Source: Cerrena zonata (Eukaryota > Basidiomycota > Agaricomycetes > Polyporales > Cerrenaceae). From it: 60,973 nt of DNA. Shown here piece after piece: positions 12,749-25,131 of this stretch (its first letter is position 1; every line of letters starts with the position of its first letter). Position numbers and translations under genes: made by a program. The notes beneath the pieces were generated by a model. That model was not told the DNA's origin. It did no database searches and worked only from the letters and a program-made list of their open reading frames with translations. Where the stretch lies: assembly GCA_038087015.1 (NCBI GenBank), contig JASBNA010000118.1:1-60973 (forward strand), given 5' to 3'.

Positions 12749-13765
12749 GTTGATACAATGATCAAGAATACAGAGGTTGAGTTGAGAGGGCCGAGCAGTA
12801 CAAGTTGATGATACAAGGGAGCAAGATGAAAGGAGATGCTAAGTGAACATAGACGCGAACACGAGCAATGAAATACGAACCAAAGGGCAAATGGCCAAGA
12901 AGCGAAAACGTGACACTGGCTAATCGTTGTTGTTAATGGCTGCCGGCTACAAGGGATTGACATCAGTGGACTGGTCTTTGGCAGGACGGAGATCAAGAAA
13001 GGCAAAGGACCAAAGAAGCCCATATGGGTTTGACTGGTTCAAGCGTCGGAATGAAACAGCAACAGCGAAATGGGATGACACATATGGACAAAAGGACCAG
13101 GAGCCGGTGTGAGACCATCCATTGTTCGCCGAAACAAGACATATGGAGGACCCAAAGCGGAGAATGGGTAATGATATGGAAAGATCGGAGACAGGAGGGT
13201 GCGAGTGCATACCTTGGCTGAACGAATGTGTTGACGGAGGAGGCCGCGCCTGGGGAAAGAGGGAGAGAGAAGAGGTCAACGACGAACGCCTTACGTTGTA
13301 CAGCCTGAAGCATGGCCAGAAAAGCAAGGCAAGGATTCTCACGGGGATTATGAACAAACGTCGGGGCAAACAGTGTACAAACGGCGCGAATGGTGTGGAT
13401 CGTTGTGGGTCCACCGATCCGCTCAGGGTCTGGGTCAAACGTCAGCTCACTGTCTAGACCACGACAAAGCGAGAAAAAAGCACGAACATGTAGCGGGAAC
13501 AAGGCGTCGCGGGGAGGAAAGGCTTGAGGAGGAGGTGTTGCGCAGAAAGACGGAATGTCTGAGTCTCACTCTCTCTTCCTTAATGGCTCTTGCTTTGTTT
13601 GCGCGTTATTTGGCTCATGTTCGACTTTTGCTCACGTAAGCAACCGGTTGCCTTGGTCTCTCCACTACAGGCACACACACAGTCCCTTCAAATCGTGCGC
13701 GGTCGGAGGAATACGCAACAACGCTCGCTGGAAGAACTATTGTACAAATTGTCTATATTATTTCA
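12749..13765. other. CDC25 upstream region, no gene seen
   Basis: A kilobase of mixed-frame sequence between the CDC25 start and the 3' end of the DJ-1 gene. It presumably holds the CDC25 promoter and a long 5' leader. Several 100-170 codon open frames here overlap each other on both strands and have no recognisable domain. Confidence 0.45.
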
Positions 13766-14655
13766 TCAAGCACCCTTGACCTGCTCGCCCTCTTGCAGCA
13801 TCTCCACTAATCGCTTCCCTAGTCCCTCTGCTGCCATCGGGTTGGACCCAGAGACCACTTCTCTGTCGACGGTAACGGCCCCGGCCTTTTGAGCAGCACC
13901 AGTCACCATGACGGCGCCCTCAAGAGCCAACGTTGACTCTACTTTGGGCACTGTACCGCCTTTTAATGTCTCTACTAATTTTTCTTCCTGATCCGACCAC
14001 GACGTAATGTTGTACCCCTTGTACGCAAACCGGGGGGTGTTAGGGGCATGCTTCGTTGACATGAAAGCATATGGTCCGTGGCAAATAACAGCTACACACG
14101 ACGACCCTCAGGAGTCGGAAACTAACTTGATACATAATTCGTCCGTTCTCACCTGTCGGCTTCCCAGCGTTGTGGAAATGCCATAAAATGCGTCCGAGCT
14201 CGGGATTGTTGCCGAGGTCAGACAATGGGGCATGACCGCCAGGAATAAATATTCCATCAAACGATGCCAGCTCTTCATCGCTAATCGACGCAAACGGTCG
14301 TGGGTTCGCAAGGTTGTTTTCTAATCTCATCTCCTGGATGAGCTTGTTCTCCCGGTTCTTCACCCACCATTGTCCCAAGAAGGCAAGCATGGTTGACTCG
14401 GACAGCGGATCGATGTTGGGTTCCTTTCCATTGGGCGATGCAAACTATATACGATGATGTCACCGGGTCCGCATTGTTCGTGATAGTGAAGAACACACGT
14501 ACTGTGACGGAGTATCCAGAATCTAAAAGGTGAGTCAGGGGCTTTGAAAGCTCAGACAAGAAGAACCCTGTCTCTGCTTGCTTGACAGTGCCGTCTACTT
14601 TGTACACAGAGAATGTGTGAGCATCGGAAAGAATAATCAGAATTTGCCTTGTCAT
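13766..14655 (-). CDS. DJ-1/ThiJ/PfpI family protein (HSP31-like)
   Basis: Three exons (14503-14655, 14153-14444, 13766-14091) give 256 residues. The start MTRQILIILSDAHTF is followed by FASPNGKEPNIDPLSE and DGIFIPGGHAPLSDLGNN, typical of the HSP31/glyoxalase III branch. The nucleophile elbow AVICHGPYAF carries the conserved Cys and its His. The family contains holding chaperones, deglycase/glyoxalase III enzymes acting on methylglyoxal, and related hydrolases; sequence alone does not choose among them. A TATATAA box sits at 14701-14707, about 46 bp before the ATG. It shares a 533-bp divergent promoter with the esterase. Confidence 0.92.
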
Positions 14656-15188
14656 TCTACGCGTTTTCTCGGAGTAGCTCCCTGCTAGTGTACGACGCTA
14701 TTATATACTCGGACTTATAGTCCCCACACCGACGCCAGCTATTGCGTGGTTGGAGATATCGAAGTAATGATACCCACAACTTGAACCAATGACGTATGCT
14801 CCAATGTCATCTTGCTCAGAAATGTTGGTGTGAGTATATAGCTTTAAGACTCTATCTTATAGTGAATGGACCGAGACTCAAACAGTGGAATCCCCCCTCT
14901 GTCTAGTTGTGCTTGAACGTCGCGGTTGAACTCGCCAGCTTAACGTATGCTTCCAAAGAATGTTCTATTAATATGCCACGTGGACCGTGTCTCGATCGCG
15001 TTTCGATCGCGTTTACATGTCTCGGGTCGGCAAGACGCGAAGTGCCCCTTATCACGATTTGCCATCTAGGCACCAAGCAAACTCTATCTTAACTACAGTC
15101 TGAGTCATTATCACTACTTAAGACTGTCGATAGGTATGGGGCTCATTAAGCCTGCAGTGTCTTAGATGTTGATGTCATATGTTCGCAG
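14656..15188. promoter_or_regulatory. Divergent promoter of the DJ-1 and GDSL esterase genes
   Basis: The 533 bp between the two divergent ATGs must contain both promoters. The minus-strand TATA-like TATATAA is at 14701-14707. A tandem direct repeat of TCGATCGCGTT lies at about 14993-15014 and is a candidate paired factor site. Function is inferred from position. Confidence 0.5.
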
Positions 15189-16206
15189 ATGGCTGCTAAT
15201 GTTCAGGATGTGATTATGCTCCTTGGGGATTCTATCACCCAAGGAGGTTTCATCGCGGATGGTTTTGGACAGAAGCTGTCTCGTAAGTAGGAACTTCCTC
15301 TATGGTATAGATAATACTGATGGGTTCTGACGACGATCCAGATGTATACGCTCGTAAACTGGATGTTCTCAATAGAGGGTTCAGTGGGTATAATACCACA
15401 TGGACTATCCCCGTCTTCGAACAGGTGCCGTATACGACATGCCATACATATTCCCCACCAAACTCATATTACACGAATAGCTCTTTGCTCAACAACACGA
15501 ACAACAACACGTCCCCAAAGTCCGCATCCTCACCATCTGGTTCGGCGCAAACGATGCCTGCATCCCTCCCTCAATCCAACACGTCCCCCTCCCCGAATTC
15601 TCCTCCAACCTCCGACGTATCATCCGCATGGTAACCTCCCCAACCTCCGCTTGGTACTCATCCATAACCAAAATCATCCTCATCACTCCACCTCCTGTGA
15701 ACACCCGTCAACGTGGTGCCGATCTCGCTTCGAGAGATCCTCCTCGAGATCTTGATCGTGAATTTGAGGTGACGCATCAGTATGCTGAAGCTGTAAAGGC
15801 GGTTGGTGCGAGAGAAGGGGTGCCTGTTGTTGATTTGTGGACAATCTTGTATGAGGCTGCTGGGAGGGATGAGGCGAAGTTGAGTGAGTTTTTGTATGAT
15901 GGATTACATTTGAATGAGAAAGGGTATCAGGTATGTGACCATCACCGCAATTTTTGCTTGTATGACGATTCATTTATTATGATTGCAGTTTGTCTATGAT
16001 GATATTATCAATACAATCAACAAGCACTTCCCCGAACTTCACTACGACAAGTTACAAAGCGTCTTTGTAGGGTACGTCTATACCGTCCTCCCAAATGGAA
16101 AGGCTACTGACCCACTTCTCCAATCAAACGCAGACATGCCGATATTAATTTCGACAACCCCGCCGAAACTCTAAAGTTAAGGAAGGCTGTCCTATCCGAT
16201 AGATAA
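15189..16206 (+). CDS. IAH1: GDSL/SGNH esterase, isoamyl acetate hydrolase type
   Basis: Five exons (15189-15282, 15342-15424, 15481-15930, 15989-16071, 16134-16206) give 260 residues. SGNH blocks are present: LLGDSITQGG (block I, nucleophile Ser), NRGFSGYNT (block II Gly), WFGANDACIP (block III Asn) and DGLHLNEKGYQ (block V Asp-His). The order LLGDSITQ, then NRGFSGYNT, then WFGANDA matches the yeast Iah1 family, which hydrolyses acetate esters such as isoamyl acetate. There is no signal peptide, so it should be cytosolic. It is transcribed divergently from the DJ-1 gene. Confidence 0.94.
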
Positions 16207-16567
16207 ATAAAGAGACTATTGGACAACACAAACCAATTGTAGACTATTACGGAGTAAATCGCGTGTACATGTAAAAAGGATAATATAGTTGTAGCGTGCA
16301 ATGAAAACAAGGAGCATAGCAGGAAAGTGTACGTGCGTGCAAGAAAAGTAAGAGCAATGCGATGAGAGGATACGGAAAATGCAGGATGTGATATGTGAGA
16401 TATAAGCAAGCAATATGTTGACAGTGGAAAAAAAGGTCCAAGCATGATGAACAATAGCAATAACAACAGTACTTAAATGTGAAGGATGGGCTTTTTGCTT
16501 GTACTCCGGTAGTCATGGGACGATTCCGTTACGTCTAGGTCTTTAAGTGTAAATAGCCAGCACGCTC
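16207..16567. other. Convergent 3' region, no gene seen
   Basis: Between the esterase and the minus-strand gene ending at 16568. It should hold both 3' untranslated regions; no feature recognised. Confidence 0.5.
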
Positions 16568-17473
16568 CTACTCAAAATGCATCCAGTGACCCTTGACGCC
16601 AAGTCGGCACTTCTCGCAATCCGCTCTAGGGCCCATAGTAACCTTCTGTTTACGTTTCGGGCTTTGTATTGGAGTTTGATTGACTATTGGTAAAGGTGGA
16701 GACGGCAAGTCGGCTTGACTATTTGTCGCATAACCAGATTGAGGCTGTAGAGGAGGAGTATTTAGATGGTCAAGAGTTGGGTACAGAGGTGGAGGTGGCT
16801 GCTGCTGGAACGATGACAAGAAAGATTGCGGAGCAGTCATATTCACTTGTTGCACTTGAAAGGGTTCCAGATACTGTGCTTGCGACAGTGGCTGGTGCAA
16901 GCGATGCTGAGGCATCCCAGCTAACTGAGCTGGTGAATTCGGAGGGCATGGGATATGTGGTGGAAGCGGAATGAATTGGTTCATCATAGGTTCATGATCT
17001 GGATCCATGAACTATCGGATCAGATAGGAAGACCATGAAAGACAAGAGGGCAAAGCATCAAGATGAACGCGACATTCAGCTGAAAGAAATGGGAACACAA
17101 CAGACCATATTCTCCTCCACAATCGTATTCCTCGCCACTGAATTCTGTTCTAGCTGGGGACTGTAACCATCCCTATCAATCCTAAGTCCTCTTGTCTGTT
17201 GTACCCAATCGTCTGATATTTGTCTTGTGGTCATAGGTATTGGAGCGGCAAATTCAGGAATTGGTGGGTTATGTGGAAGCCCCACAGACATTCGTTTCTA
17301 CAATAAGCAAAGAATAAAAAGATGAATGAAACGAGATATATTCAGAAGAAAGTCGGAAAGCATACTGAAGGTCTTTCTAATGAGGGAGAAGGTGAGGCAG
17401 GCGAACGCGAACGCTTTGTGGCACGCGCGGTGCGAAAGGAGGGAGAGTGCATGTCAATGTCCATGGCCACCAT
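16568..17473 (-). CDS. Small proline-rich protein with conserved C-terminal Cys motif, hypothetical
   Basis: Three exons (17366-17473, 17106-17297, 16568-17011) give 247 residues in frame. The N-terminus is MVAMDIDMHSPSFR followed by a basic, serine-rich segment (TKRSRSPASPS) that looks like a nuclear signal. The middle is Pro/Gln-rich and probably disordered. The last residues, ADCEKCRLGVKGHWMHFE, form a compact Cys/His motif after a basic PKRKQKV patch. Low complexity with a sharply defined tail suggests the tail is the functional part, perhaps a metal-binding or docking motif. No family name recognised. The exon 2 donor (GTCTGT) is the weakest splice call. Confidence 0.7.
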
Positions 17474-18128
17474 TTAGAATTGATTAAGATATATAAAAGA
17501 TGGATGGGCGGAAAAACTTCGTAGGTGGTGGTTCGGTCCAAAGTATGAGAGGGTGAAAGACTCGGTGGCTGAATTGAACAATTGCAGAAGCAATCACGCT
17601 GTGAAAGTGTGCCGTTACACTTTACAAGACGCGAAAATACAAAGATGGGCGTTACATCATCGTGCATGTTCTTACTAATGAGAAATATAGTATAGTATAT
17701 TGAGCAGTAGTAACCTAGTGTACAGCTCTTAAGCAATTAAAATGGTTACAATATATATATACGGATAGGCTGGATTTAAGAGTTGAATTCTTGAGGTGGT
17801 TTACATCAGCTTTTACATCACATATACTTACATGTTGTCTCCGTCTGAAGTTCGTAGTGCTTTGACACTCTTTTGAATCGGATTCTGAGACATGGAGTTT
17901 CGGTACTGTATCACATTGTTACATTCAAAGAGGTACATCTAATGGTACTATATTTCTACAACAACATTCTGTTTCTACAAGCAAGAGATATAATTTTTGT
18001 ACAAAGAGATATCAGAGCACGACAAGCAAAAAGGAAATACCAACCGTAATTGAAGCTATGCGTAAGAGGTCGTAAGATGAGTAGTGGAGTTTGGTATAGA
18101 GGGTAGCGTCCAATGTCGAAACCGACAT
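17474..18128. other. Intergenic, no gene seen
   Basis: It should contain the promoter of the proline-rich gene and the 3' end of trehalose phosphorylase. AT-rich with an ATATATATATA run near 17750. Confidence 0.5.
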
Positions 18129-21001
18129 CTATCCCTGCACGTTCAAGCCAGCACGAGGCAACCTAGGCTCATCGGCCTCGTATGGTTCTCCAACCTCATT
18201 CCTCGCCAAATCGTTCAACCAAGCACCCTTAGGCTGCAACTTGACACCACGCGAGACGTGCATGACAGCCAAATACATCCACGCAACGGCGTTACCAACG
18301 GTGGAGACCTCATCACTGACATGAGTCTTAGCATATTGGCTGACAGAGCGGTAGAGAGCTTCGTCAGTGTAGAGGTTGTACATGTGTTTGGCAACAGCAG
18401 CGTTGTCGCCGACGTCGCAGAGGTATCCGGATTTTCCATCGACGATTTGGAGAGGGATACCACCTGTGCGAGAGGCGATGACGGGCTTGGCGGCGTGGAG
18501 GGCCTCGGAGACCTTGACTTCGAAACCTTCACGAGTGGAGAGTTGGAGAGCGAACTTAGAGTTGGCCATAAGAGCGTTGAGAACTAAATAAGGATGTTTG
18601 ATGTGAATAACGGTAATGACCTGAAAGATGTGAGGAACTTACGTTGATCGCTTGGAGGACACCTCATGACAACAAAGTCCTTTGCATACTCGGGATACTT
18701 GGTGTGAATGAAGGCAATGGTTTCATCGTAGATGATGCTCGCGTCGGGGTCGTCGACAGCACCGTGTCCACAAATGAGCATTTGAGGAATATCTTCGGGA
18801 TCATAGTCGCTATCTGCCTCCAACAACTTGCGGAACTTGGCATAGGAGTCGATGACGTTAGGAATACCCTTCGATGGGTCGAAACGAGCGATCTGAACAA
18901 TGTAGTCACGGTCGGGCCACTTGAGCTCGTTCATCTTTTCCTTGATACAAAGGTTGCGGAACTCTCCCATGTAGAAACCGGAGTCCCAGGGCTCCAAGTC
19001 TTTGTTAAGTCCGTCGAGCCTGTATAGAGACACAAGTCATCTCGTGAGCATTTCATTTGGTAGTCAGGCACAGCGTTCACACATACCAGTCAGTTGCAGC
19101 ACCCAACAAGGCCAGTTTGTCTGACGGCACATCACTAGGTACAAACTTGTTCACAGGATGACTGATGAACATGTCTGCATGTTGGATGTTGTTCCACAGG
19201 TACTTCCATACCTCCTCTTGGGGAGAACCGGCGATGTGTACAAGGTCAGAACGGATCTCGATATGAGAACGGTAGATGATGGGCAAATCCGGTCGGACCT
19301 TCTTGATCAGGGGAATGAGACCCGGCATTTGAGGGTCATCTGAGATTGCGGGGAAAGATCCAAACCAATACGAAAGGAGAGTCAGAAACTCAATCTCGGA
19401 AGGCTTCATGCGAAGATAGAAAGATCGAAGAGACGAAGACTCACCGATGAATGCAATATCGACACCACCTGGAGCGAGGGGCCCGCCTTCGGCAGTCCAC
19501 CTGAGTCCATTCTTGAGAATCCAGGCGTCAAAGTTGTCCTTTGCTTCTTGAGAGAGACGGAGATTGGGATCGGCGACACCTTGGAGGATGTTGTGGTTGT
19601 TCTTTGTTGTCCTGAACACCGAGGGAGACGGGTTCGGAACATACCTGTGAATTAAATGTCAGACCATATTTACTCTCACATTCCTCATGGTGTTCCCGTG
19701 TGTTTTGAGAATTATTTCACGCATACCCTCTCGGCCGACGCGGGAAGTGAGAAATAGAACTCACCATGCACAGTCAACATCCAATAAATTGAAGAAACGG
19801 ATGATCGCGTGACGCATCTATAATCCAAACTATCTCAGCAACGTTTCTCAAACGCCGCAAGCGAGGACTTACAAGTGCGACTCCACCTATAAAGGCCGAT
19901 CAGAACATGTCATCGAGGACAGAGAAACAAGTATATGAGCATTGATTTCCCGAAACGGTGTAGATCGAGATCGAGGGAAGAAGGGTAACAGGGGGAAATG
20001 CGGGGAAGGATGGGTTACCCCACACTCACCTCCTTGTGGGGTTGATGAGAAGAATCCCATCTTGATTTTCTTCTCACGTAGCTCATCCGCGAGCTTGTTC
20101 ACTGTTCGCCAGGTACCAGGGTGGACGGACTTGCGGTATTCGTCAATATCATCGACAAGGTGAATCTTTCCACCAGCATCAACAGTGACTTGGTTACGAG
20201 GGCCGATGCTGAGACGGGGGTTATTACCAGGGCCGTAGTACATGATACATTTACGGGCGGCGGAATCAGCTTGTTCATCAACCGCACGAGGAATTGGCAG
20301 TTTGTTGCCAACGCTGGTGCCTAACTTGTTGCCCTCCTGGAGTTGAGTGGTGTCGACATAGACCGTTGGGGTTTCTGCTCCCGAGGGAACATATGAGCCA
20401 GTCGTGGAAGAGATCCTGTGCTTGATATTGGGGCGTGTAATGGAATCGGTGTGGAAAGGCTTGATGTTGAAGACAACAGGGACAATGTCCAACTCGAGCC
20501 AGAGACGAGTACACAAGTTTGGTGCCTATGTATGATGAGCATACTGAGTGACTGTATTGTTATGTTAGTGAGAGATTGCGCACCTCACGAAGCAAGCTTA
20601 AGGTAACACCAGCACCAAGGAACTTGCAGAGATGCTCCGAAGAAAAGGTACGCAAAGTCTGCAATACATGTTCCTCGATGGCTGAAGCTTGATCGTCGGG
20701 ATTGCTTTGCTGATTCTTAATGGTGGACGAAGCGAAATCGGTATTGTAGACCGAGTCGTGGATGGAAATAGCGATCTCGAATTCAGTACCGTTATTAACT
20801 GGAGCTCCTGCAATACCGGCCCACATGGGCTAATGATCGACGCGGCGAGGTTAAAGCGACAGGATCTAAGATGACAAAGACTGTACATACCGTCAAGCTC
20901 GTGTATGCAATGAGATTTGGCCTCTTGCCGGACGCAACGCTCGAAAGTCTGCGTCGAACGGCATCTGAAGGCTTGGAGGTGAACTGATGAGGAGGGGCCA
21001 T
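18129..21001 (-). CDS. Trehalose phosphorylase (retaining, GT4 family)
   Basis: Nine exons (20891-21001, 20584-20829, 20030-20525, 19873-19886, 19765-19817, 19445-19644, 19087-19339, 18643-19019, 18129-18583) sum to 2205 nt, or 734 residues, close to the mushroom enzyme. The start MAPPHQFTSKPSD, the stretch TPQGGGVALMRHA, the segment AATDWLDGLNK and the GT4 signature EGFEVKVSEALHAAKPVIA match trehalose phosphorylase/'trehalose synthase' of Grifola and Pleurotus. The enzyme reversibly converts trehalose and phosphate to glucose and glucose 1-phosphate in the cytosol, feeding stored trehalose into glycolysis. Exon 4 is only 14 nt (GGVAL) and would be easily missed by automated annotation. A TATA box lies 51-57 bp upstream. 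Confidence 0.97.
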
Positions 21002-21051
21002 GATGAGATGAAGAGAGGAGGAAGGAGCAGTAGATTTGGAGATAAGGTGGT

Positions 21052-21058
21052 TTATATA
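21052..21058 (-). promoter_or_regulatory. TATA box of trehalose phosphorylase
   Basis: Minus-strand TATATAA, 51-57 bp before the ATG at 21001. A CCCCT stress-element core is also present near 21126. Stress regulation is a guess from that core alone. Confidence 0.5.
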
Positions 21059-23109
21059 GCTCTTTCGAAGCTTGCGGGAAATGTAGACCCCACCAGTAGC
21101 ACTCGAGGGAGCGACCTGCCATTGACCCCTGCACCAAATTGGCTTGTGCCAGTGCTTGTGTATGCAGACTCCAGCCGTGTCTCGGCCAACCACAGCCCAG
21201 CGCTTCATCCAATCCCCTCGTCACACCCGTGACACACCTCGTTCCCAATCCAAGTTATCAGCTTGCTGATCGGAGGAAACGTGCTCTCGTCCACAGGCAG
21301 ATCACTGTCTGTTCTTAACCACATCGACGCCATCTGGGCCAGAGTGACCCAGAGTACTCGCCGACGTGCAAAACACTACATCCAATGGCAAACCGATGCT
21401 ATAGACGCGGTGTCTGCCCTAGCCCTAGCCCTCTCACGGGCATGACAAGTCCAATGTCGTTCCTGTCACAACCAGTTCTCGTTTCGAATTCCCTAGAACA
21501 CTCTGATCTGCATGTAAACACGACTCACATCCGCCGTCTCTGAGAAATTCGGACAGGAAAATCCTCAGGACACTCACCACATTAATGGAAACGTGGACTG
21601 CTGCCTTGCGTGCATGGGCTCACTCTTAGTCCGCTTGAGAAGATGTCTAGCGCGAGATGAACATCTCCCGTGGTCATGGGATGTTCAGGATTGTCCCATC
21701 TGGTCCCTGGAAATAGGTGGCACTGTGTGGCAATCAGCGCAGGAACCGAAAGAGGTACTGTTCTTGCATCATGTCCCCGACCCCGGAACTTTCTTCATGA
21801 AACAATTTATGGCATCCTTTTAGTCGTTAAATAGCCACTGACGCACACTTTAGTGGATTCGGCTCGAGATTAACTTTCCGGGACATAAATACAATTGGAG
21901 CACACCTGATGCTGTCACCCGGTCTCTCTGCGAAACTCAAATCCATCTCTTGGTCGGCCTGTCAAGAACTTGCGCTCTATGTAAGAAAGACATCAAGTCC
22001 ACGTAAAATTTTCTTGGAGCGTATGCATATAATGTATATTGTCTACACCATGCACACACGCACACGGCATCCTGCTTCCTATGCTCAGCATTGTAACGTC
22101 ATTTTAGCATTAACAACACTTACCAATATCTACTCCTTCGTTGACATATCGGCCGATACCACAATTTGAGTTAGGTTTACGTTGCAGGTACAGGTGCTTT
22201 GAATGGTAGATGTCACTAGAGGATCAAAAGGTGTGTGACAAGCTACAGCGAGTTTGTGTGACGTGACACACGTACTAATAACTAACTCGTTGAATGCCTC
22301 TCAAAAAAGCAACACTCAGGCTTACACTAAACACTAGCTGGATGTACTAGCGGAGTCCCAGATCGAAGCAGTAATGCGGTTTTGTTCTCAACAAGATAGC
22401 ACTTTCCCGGGAAACCATACCGTGCTCCAGTCTCATGCGACCTTCGTTCGACTTCCGAATTGCATGTGAACATGTGAACCTCCATCGATGTCAGAAATCA
22501 GGGGCACTTTCTACTTCTCTAGAGGACTGTTACACGATTCTAATCCCTTGTTGTTGTGATTATGTGAGTGCCGAGATTCAAGATATTCTACAAACTCACC
22601 GTCATCTCAATAGGACCTTGTAATCCCTGCAATGAACGTCCCCGTGTGTGTCACTCCACATGTTCTAGCTCAATAGAAATCGCTAAGCCTGGGAGCAAAG
22701 GTCATGGACTGAATGGAATACCCTGAACTTCTATGATTAAGAAAGTCTTCGTCTAGCGCCATGCTTTTTTGTCAATAACTTGCGAATTTGAAGTCGTTTC
22801 TATGTTTCCATTTTGTGTTCGAACGCGAACTGCTCAAGTTGTACCGAACTGCATGTACCGAACAGCTCTACAAACGGTATCGTCATCCCGTTACATCTGG
22901 TTCGAATACACATCGCACCCCTATCTGGATACCGCTTTGACCCATACCTTTTGGTATGTCAGGGTTTGCTTCCAAGGTTCTATTCTATGTACCCTATCAC
23001 GGTAAGCAAACAGATTGTTCTCGGTGCATCAGACGCCTGCTTGAGGCGTATAACATAGGGAGTGACCAACATGTAGAACCCTGCTGTCGCATGCCCCACA
23101 AGTACTACT
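21059..23109. other. Intergenic, no gene seen
   Basis: About 2 kb between the divergent trehalose phosphorylase and DUF6534 genes. Open frames are short, overlap on both strands and show no domain. A (CA)-rich patch (CACACACGCACAC) is near 22050. Confidence 0.45.
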
Positions 23110-25131
23110 ATGGCTGATCCCGCGTCCTCAGTTCCCATTGACCCATTTCAGCTCCTTGGTGGGCTGCTCGCCTTGATTTGTATCTCATTTGCGTACGCCC
23201 CACCACTACGACCTACAAACGTCTTCCGCTCATGGCCACACTGATAGATTATACGGCATAGGAGTAGCGCAAGCTTATGTGTTCATGTTTAATAGTAAGA
23301 ACGATACAACCCGGCTCAAGTTGCTTGTCGCAATCGTTTTGTATGTTCATATTCTTTCTAAGGTTCTCGTTATCAAGCTAACGATATACACCGATAGCAT
23401 TGCGGAGACCCTTCACAGCGCTTTTGTACTCCGTCTGCTTTATTATTATACCCTCAATGTCATGAGCAGCTTCCCTGCAGTTTCCATTATAGATTGGTGA
23501 GTTTTCGATACCGTGCACCGTTATTTGTACTAAATGGAATTTATTTTCAGGAGTGTCCCCGTACGTACTTGTCGACTGTGATATCTCCTATTACACTAAG
23601 TCATACCAATCCCAGGCTATGCTTTTCACTGAGGTTGGTGCCAACACAGACTACTAAGAGTCCCGTGCTGAGTTACTTTTCCACAGGATGTACTTGCTTT
23701 CTTCGTCCAAAGGTGAGTCTGTACTTTATACTGTCCGTCAGTAATCTCAGCCGCACTAGTTTCTATGTATGGCGTATCTGGCATCGTAAGTCCTGTCTAG
23801 ATTATCAAGTTGCTAGACTAATTCTGTTAATAGTTAGCGGCCGGTCAATTACTCTTATCGGTATACTTGTGAGTACAGCCGTCATGATATATTTACTAGC
23901 CATACCACTAACTAGGGATGTATCAGGTTTTGATTCTTATCCTTCGCATCGGTGAGTAGTCAGTACTAGTCGGTGTATATGTTCATTAAGAAAATTCTCA
24001 TCTTACGCACTAGGCTCGGTAATAGGTTCGAATTATCTTTGTTTTTTCTTGTATTTCTCATACTGATATTAGCACAGCGACGGCGGTATTCTCGTACGTT
24101 GAGCATCCAACTTATATCTGAAACTTTATATCAAATGCGCAACATCCATGCTTTAGGATCAAACTAGGTGTCTGGGATGGCTTCGAGCCAGACTCGCCAA
24201 GTAGCGTAAGCTCATTCTTCATGCCATTATCCCAACTTCAATAACGTACATAATCTCGTCCTAGATTATTGCCCTCGTCTCTGTCGCACTTTCTGCAGCT
24301 CTCGATGGACTTATTGCTTGTGGCATGATCTACTACCTCTGGAGTAGCCATAGCGGTCTCATGAAGTAAGCAACACACCTAGAATACCACCCCTCGGGCA
24401 CTAACAAATCTATCTCGTAAGAACGGCTGGAGTTACCAGATGGCTAATGGCATACTGCGTCAATACAAACCTTCTCAACGTGTGAGCACTTTCTCCTCCA
24501 CTTCTCCATACTTTACCAAAGTAGTTCTGTAAACAGGTTGGTCGCGATCGTTATCGCGGTGACGGTAAGTTTGACTATACTCTGTGAGTACATCGGTGAA
24601 TGTTAAACTGACCTGCATCAGTATGCCAAGTTATCACACAGCAGCATGATGTTCCTGGGATGGATCTCCCTAGTCTCCAAACGTAAGTTTCCGAGATCCT
24701 TTCACGTACTAAATGCATTCTACTTCATGTGTTTTCCAGTCTATTCCAACGCATTCCTCGGCACGTAAGTCAATTGACCCAGATCATCAACCTGATCTCA
24801 CTGTAACGTTCATTCAGCCTCAATGCACGACACCTGATGCGCCAGAACCTGAATCGTGGCATCGATAAGACAGACGTCGAATTACCCTACTTTAGGTCGG
24901 CGACTGACTATGGTCCGGGGACTGTTCAATCGGTATGTCGGGGATCGATACGCTGGTCTGCTATTTCGAGGCTGATCTTGATTGCTTCGCGATCTGCGTA
25001 GGCTCCTGCAGAGACCAACCCTTCAACCTTGGTTATATCTAACGAAGCCAATGGGAAATTTGTAAGTGTCTCTCAATGCGATTGGGATCAAGCTGATCAA
25101 TTTGCAGTTGGACGTCGAAACGAAAGATTGA
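23110..25131 (+). CDS. DUF6534-type multi-pass membrane protein
   Basis: Read exon by exon with all junctions in phase, from MADPASSVPIDPFQLLGGLL to LDVETKD-stop. Landmarks: ALYGIGVAQAYVFMFNSKND, FIAETLHSAFVLRLLYYY, SFYVWRIWHL, ALDGLIACGMIYYLWSSHSG, KTAGVTRWLMAYCVNTNLL, LYSNAFLGTLNARHLMRQ. This is the DUF6534 pattern: four N-terminal helices, then the conserved D-x-x-I-A/C...Y-L-x-x-x-x-[ST]-G and R-W-L-M-x-Y blocks, ending NA/S-F-L-G-T-L-N-A-R. Seven membrane spans are expected. Function unknown; members expand in Agaricomycetes and are sometimes discussed as receptor-like. More than a dozen exons, several under 30 nt. The C-terminal tail is short and polar. Confidence 0.9.
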
